A stretch of DNA of 34,951 nt, taken from NCBI GenBank assembly GCA_025929585.1, contig JAICPY010000038.1, positions 1 to 34,951 on the forward strand, written 5' to 3'. Below the pieces are notes generated by a model. The model searched no databases. It had not been told where the DNA came from and was given only the letters and a program-made list of their open reading frames with translations. Shown here in pieces: positions 33,043 through 34,951 of this stretch (position 1 is its first letter; the number at the start of each line of letters is the position of its first letter). The stretch comes from Steroidobacter sp. (GTDB lineage: Bacteria > Pseudomonadota > Gammaproteobacteria > Steroidobacterales > Steroidobacteraceae). The position numbers were made by a program, and so were the translations under genes.

Positions 33043-34362
33043 TTAGTGGACAGATTGGCCGCACGCCGCAGCACTGGAGGAAGCACTACGACCGCGTAGG
33101 TCGGCGAGATAGTGAGAGATCACTTGTGCAGCAGTTTTCGCACCATCGATCTGTGCAACGATGGACTGGAGACGCTGGGCGTGATCGCGATAACTCGGTT
33201 CGTCAAGCAAGCGCCGCACTGCATTCGTCGTTGCAACGCTGTTGGCAGCATGGGGTGGGACGCACAACGCCATTCCCTGCCGCTGCACTAGATGCACATT
33301 GAGATCCTGCTCCGGTTGCAACGGAATGCCTGCGAGTGGCACACCCGAAGCTACGGCGGTCTGCACACTTCCCTGGCCGCCAGTGGTGACGGCAACTGCG
33401 ACGCGCGGCATGATGCGATCGCTCGGCAGCAGCCGCTCCACCAGTACCGGTCCGCCATCGAGATCGCTCAGGTCGTGCACGGTCGAGGCGACGAGAACGC
33501 GCGGACCGGCTTGCCTCACCGCTGCGATCACTTCGCGCACGACAGCCTCGGGAGTGGACGTTAGCGCGACGTAAGCCACCGTACCGGGTTGATCAAGGAA
33601 TCGCTCTACGCGCTCAGGCACTGGTAGATCGAGCCGCGCGTATAACGGTCCGGTATAACGCAACGTTGTTCCTACTCGATACCCACGACCAGGGCGCCAG
33701 CTCTCGAGCACTTCAGCGCTGACGCCGAGAATCGCGGGTATATCGGTCACTAGAGTCAAGTCGCCGAGCAGGAGCGCTGCGAAGCTGGGTACCGCTTCGA
33801 CGCCGAGGGCTCGAGCAGCACGATTGAACCCCGAACAGTAGATTCCAGTGCGAGCAGGCGACCAGTTCATGAAGCGACGCTGCAAGTTCGACGGCAAAAG
33901 TCCGAGCAAGGGCAGCGGAGGTCTGCTCGGAGCCGGCATTAGGCCCGCATCGAACACTGGTGGAACGTAGGAGCCCGCATGCGACGTCGCGAGCGGAATT
34001 CCACTCAAGCGGGTCGATAGCAGTGTCGTCAGAGTGAAGCCTGCAACCGCCATCTCGGCACCGCTTTGGCGTATGAATTCGGCTTCGCTGCGCGCGTGAG
34101 CGAGTATTTCCTCGTCCGAATACATGCTCTGGCGAGGCGAGCCAACTCCTGGTAAATCGCGAAGAAGGCGTGCGCAGCGCTCGGGGCTCATGCGCGGCTC
34201 TAGCCGCGTCCACGTGACGCCGGCCTCGGCGAGTAAATATTCCCAGGGCCCGCCATGGGTGGCGATGCATGTCGACTCCCCCAGTGCGCGCAAGGCACCG
34301 TGTATCGCCAACATGCGCGAAGTCTCGGAGAGAAAGCCACAATGGGGGAACAAGGCGATCAC
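33043..34362 (-). CDS. GT1-family glycosyltransferase (YjiC/macrolide-glycosyltransferase-like)
   Basis: The 439-residue protein has the two-domain GT-B form of UDP-glycosyltransferases acting on small molecules. The N-terminal domain has LAIHGALRALG and a central variable region. The C-terminal donor-binding domain has VAVAVTTGGQGSVQTAVASG, then VPLAGIPLQPEQDLNVHLVQ and RQGMAL, matching the UGT signature with its Gly-rich loop and PxQxEQ motif. Such enzymes transfer sugar to sterols, macrolides or phenolics. The usual N-terminal GHxxP motif is replaced by CGFLSET, which may affect the catalytic base. It starts at GTG 34362 without a clear Shine-Dalgarno. It is divergent from the MarR gene and upstream of the delta-60 lipoprotein. 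Confidence 0.82.
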   Translation of the reverse strand: MIALFPHCGFLSETSRMLAIHGALRALGESTCIATHGGPWEYLLAEAGVTWTRLEPRMSPERCARLLRDLPGVGSPRQSMYSDEEILAHARSEAEFIRQSGAEMAVAGFTLTTLLSTRLSGIPLATSHAGSYVPPVFDAGLMPAPSRPPLPLLGLLPSNLQRRFMNWSPARTGIYCSGFNRAARALGVEAVPSFAALLLGDLTLVTDIPAILGVSAEVLESWRPGRGYRVGTTLRYTGPLYARLDLPVPERVERFLDQPGTVAYVALTSTPEAVVREVIAAVRQAGPRVLVASTVHDLSDLDGGPVLVERLLPSDRIMPRVAVAVTTGGQGSVQTAVASGVPLAGIPLQPEQDLNVHLVQRQGMALCVPPHAANSVATTNAVRRLLDEPSYRDHAQRLQSIVAQIDGAKTAAQVISHYLADLRGRSASSSAAACGQSVH

Positions 34363-34412
34363 AAGATTTCCGATTCAAGGGCTCAAATAGTTTCGCGATG
34401 TGTCCAATATAG

Positions 34413-34424
34413 GTAATATATTAC
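34413..34424. promoter_or_regulatory. Candidate MarR operator between the divergent marR and glycosyltransferase genes
   Basis: GTAATATATTAC is a perfect 12-bp palindrome ending 2 bp before the MarR ATG and about 50 bp upstream of the glycosyltransferase start. MarR proteins commonly bind such AT-rich palindromes in their own promoter; here it could control both genes. Confidence 0.55.
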
Positions 34425-34426
34425 GT

Positions 34427-34909
34427 ATGTCAACACAAACTTCAGTTCCAATCGCTTTGCCGGGGGAATCGCCGACTCCAGCAGTGCAGACATTTCGACT
34501 CGTGATCGCGCTGGCGCAGGAGCTTCGGACGTTGATGGATCAACGCCTGCTTCCGAGCGGATTGACCACGCAGCAGGCTGCGCTTCTCTCGGTCATCGAG
34601 ATAAAGGGTGGCTCGCCAACCCTTACCGAAGCCGCCCGCGGACTCGCCATGTCGCATCAGAACGTTAAACAGCTGGCCGTCGCACTCGAACGGAAAGGTT
34701 TCCTTCAGATCGTTCCAGACGAACACGATGCGCGCAGCAAGCGCATCCAGGTAACTAAGAAACATCGTAAGTTCTGGGCGAAGCGCAATCCGCAGGACCA
34801 TGCTTGTGTGGCTCAGTGGCTGGCCGGGCTGGACGAGGCTGAAACCGCGACGCTCGCACGACTGCTCGCAAAGGCGCTCGTGAGCGCACGCGCCGCGCGC
34901 GCGACCTAG
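34427..34909 (+). CDS. MarR family transcriptional regulator
   Basis: From ATG 34427 the protein has 160 residues. The winged helix-turn-helix is seen in GLTTQQAALLSVIEIKGGSP, then LTEAARGLAMSHQNVKQLAVALERKG (recognition helix) and DEHDARSKRIQVTKKHRKFW (wing). MarR proteins bind as dimers and release DNA on binding small aromatic or lipophilic ligands. A GTG at 34400 would add nine residues but would span the palindrome at 34413-34424, so I prefer the ATG. No good Shine-Dalgarno precedes it, so the transcript could be leaderless. Its divergent partner is the glycosyltransferase gene, a natural target. The family is firm; the ligand is unknown. Confidence 0.88.
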   Translation: MSTQTSVPIALPGESPTPAVQTFRLVIALAQELRTLMDQRLLPSGLTTQQAALLSVIEIKGGSPTLTEAARGLAMSHQNVKQLAVALERKGFLQIVPDEHDARSKRIQVTKKHRKFWAKRNPQDHACVAQWLAGLDEAETATLARLLAKALVSARAARAT

Positions 34910-34951
34910 ACATTACGAAGATGTATCCCAATCTGGGGACCGTTCCGTACG

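Overview
The window looks like a chromosomal stretch from a free-living, polysaccharide-degrading Gammaproteobacterium. The neighbourhood of Xanthomonadales, Nevskiales or Steroidobacteraceae is my inference. It rests on the family mix: a GH11 xylanase with a poly-Ser linker and CBM60-like module, a Prx5-glutaredoxin hybrid, DUF4197, KTSC and DUF892 proteins, and many Gly-rich lipoproteins. I see no rRNA, tRNA, CRISPR array, intact insertion sequence or phage module. Genes alternate between strands in short units, as in an ordinary core/accessory mosaic.

Layout. 1-1758 (minus, cut by the window edge): secreted soluble sugar dehydrogenase-like protein with Ig-like and PKD-like tails. 2018-3413 (minus): DUF892 ferritin-like stress protein and a DedA membrane protein. 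3789-6143 (plus): 784-residue coiled-coil protein ending in an FHA domain. 6228-8780 (minus): modular GH10 xylanase lipoprotein with a near-duplicated C-terminal carbohydrate-binding module. 9164-11039 (minus): DUF899 thioredoxin-like protein and a probable outer-membrane beta-barrel protein. 11040-12187: about 1.1 kb with little coding support but several inverted repeats and one possible small ORF. 12188-13756 (plus): DksA/TraR-type zinc-finger protein and an MFS transporter. 13786-14295 (minus): general-stress PNPOx-like protein. 14429-17263 (plus): DUF4197 lipoprotein, DUF488 protein, PBP7-like endopeptidase and a KTSC protein. 17314-18045 (minus): secreted alpha/beta hydrolase. 18435-21846 (plus): Thr/Gly/Asp-rich lipoprotein, cadherin-like/propeller lipoprotein and a NIPSNAP protein. 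21899-24658 (minus): SGNH hydrolase, J-domain protein and the Prx5-Grx hybrid. 24810-25490 (plus): two-TM protein. 25487-26260 (minus): Ig/FN3 lipoprotein. 27040-29425 (minus): isoprenylcysteine methyltransferase-like membrane protein and the GH11-CBM60 xylanase. 30018-34362 (minus): delta-60/Calx-beta lipoprotein and a GT1-type glycosyltransferase, with a divergent MarR regulator at 34427-34909.

How the genes work together. The clearest functional theme is extracellular xylan degradation: a surface-anchored GH10 enzyme and a secreted GH11 enzyme lie about 19.6 kb apart. Each has a similar 14-bp, LacI-operator-like imperfect palindrome in its upstream region, which hints at co-regulation although they are not one operon. 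A second theme is stress defence (Prx5-Grx, DUF899, DUF892, PNPOx-like). A third is a divergent MarR/glycosyltransferase pair, with a perfect palindrome at the MarR start, that could form a small-molecule-responsive detoxification unit. Six predicted lipoproteins (GH10, DUF4197, and those at 18435, 19280, 25487 and 30018) have a non-Asp residue after the lipobox Cys, consistent with outer-membrane sorting.
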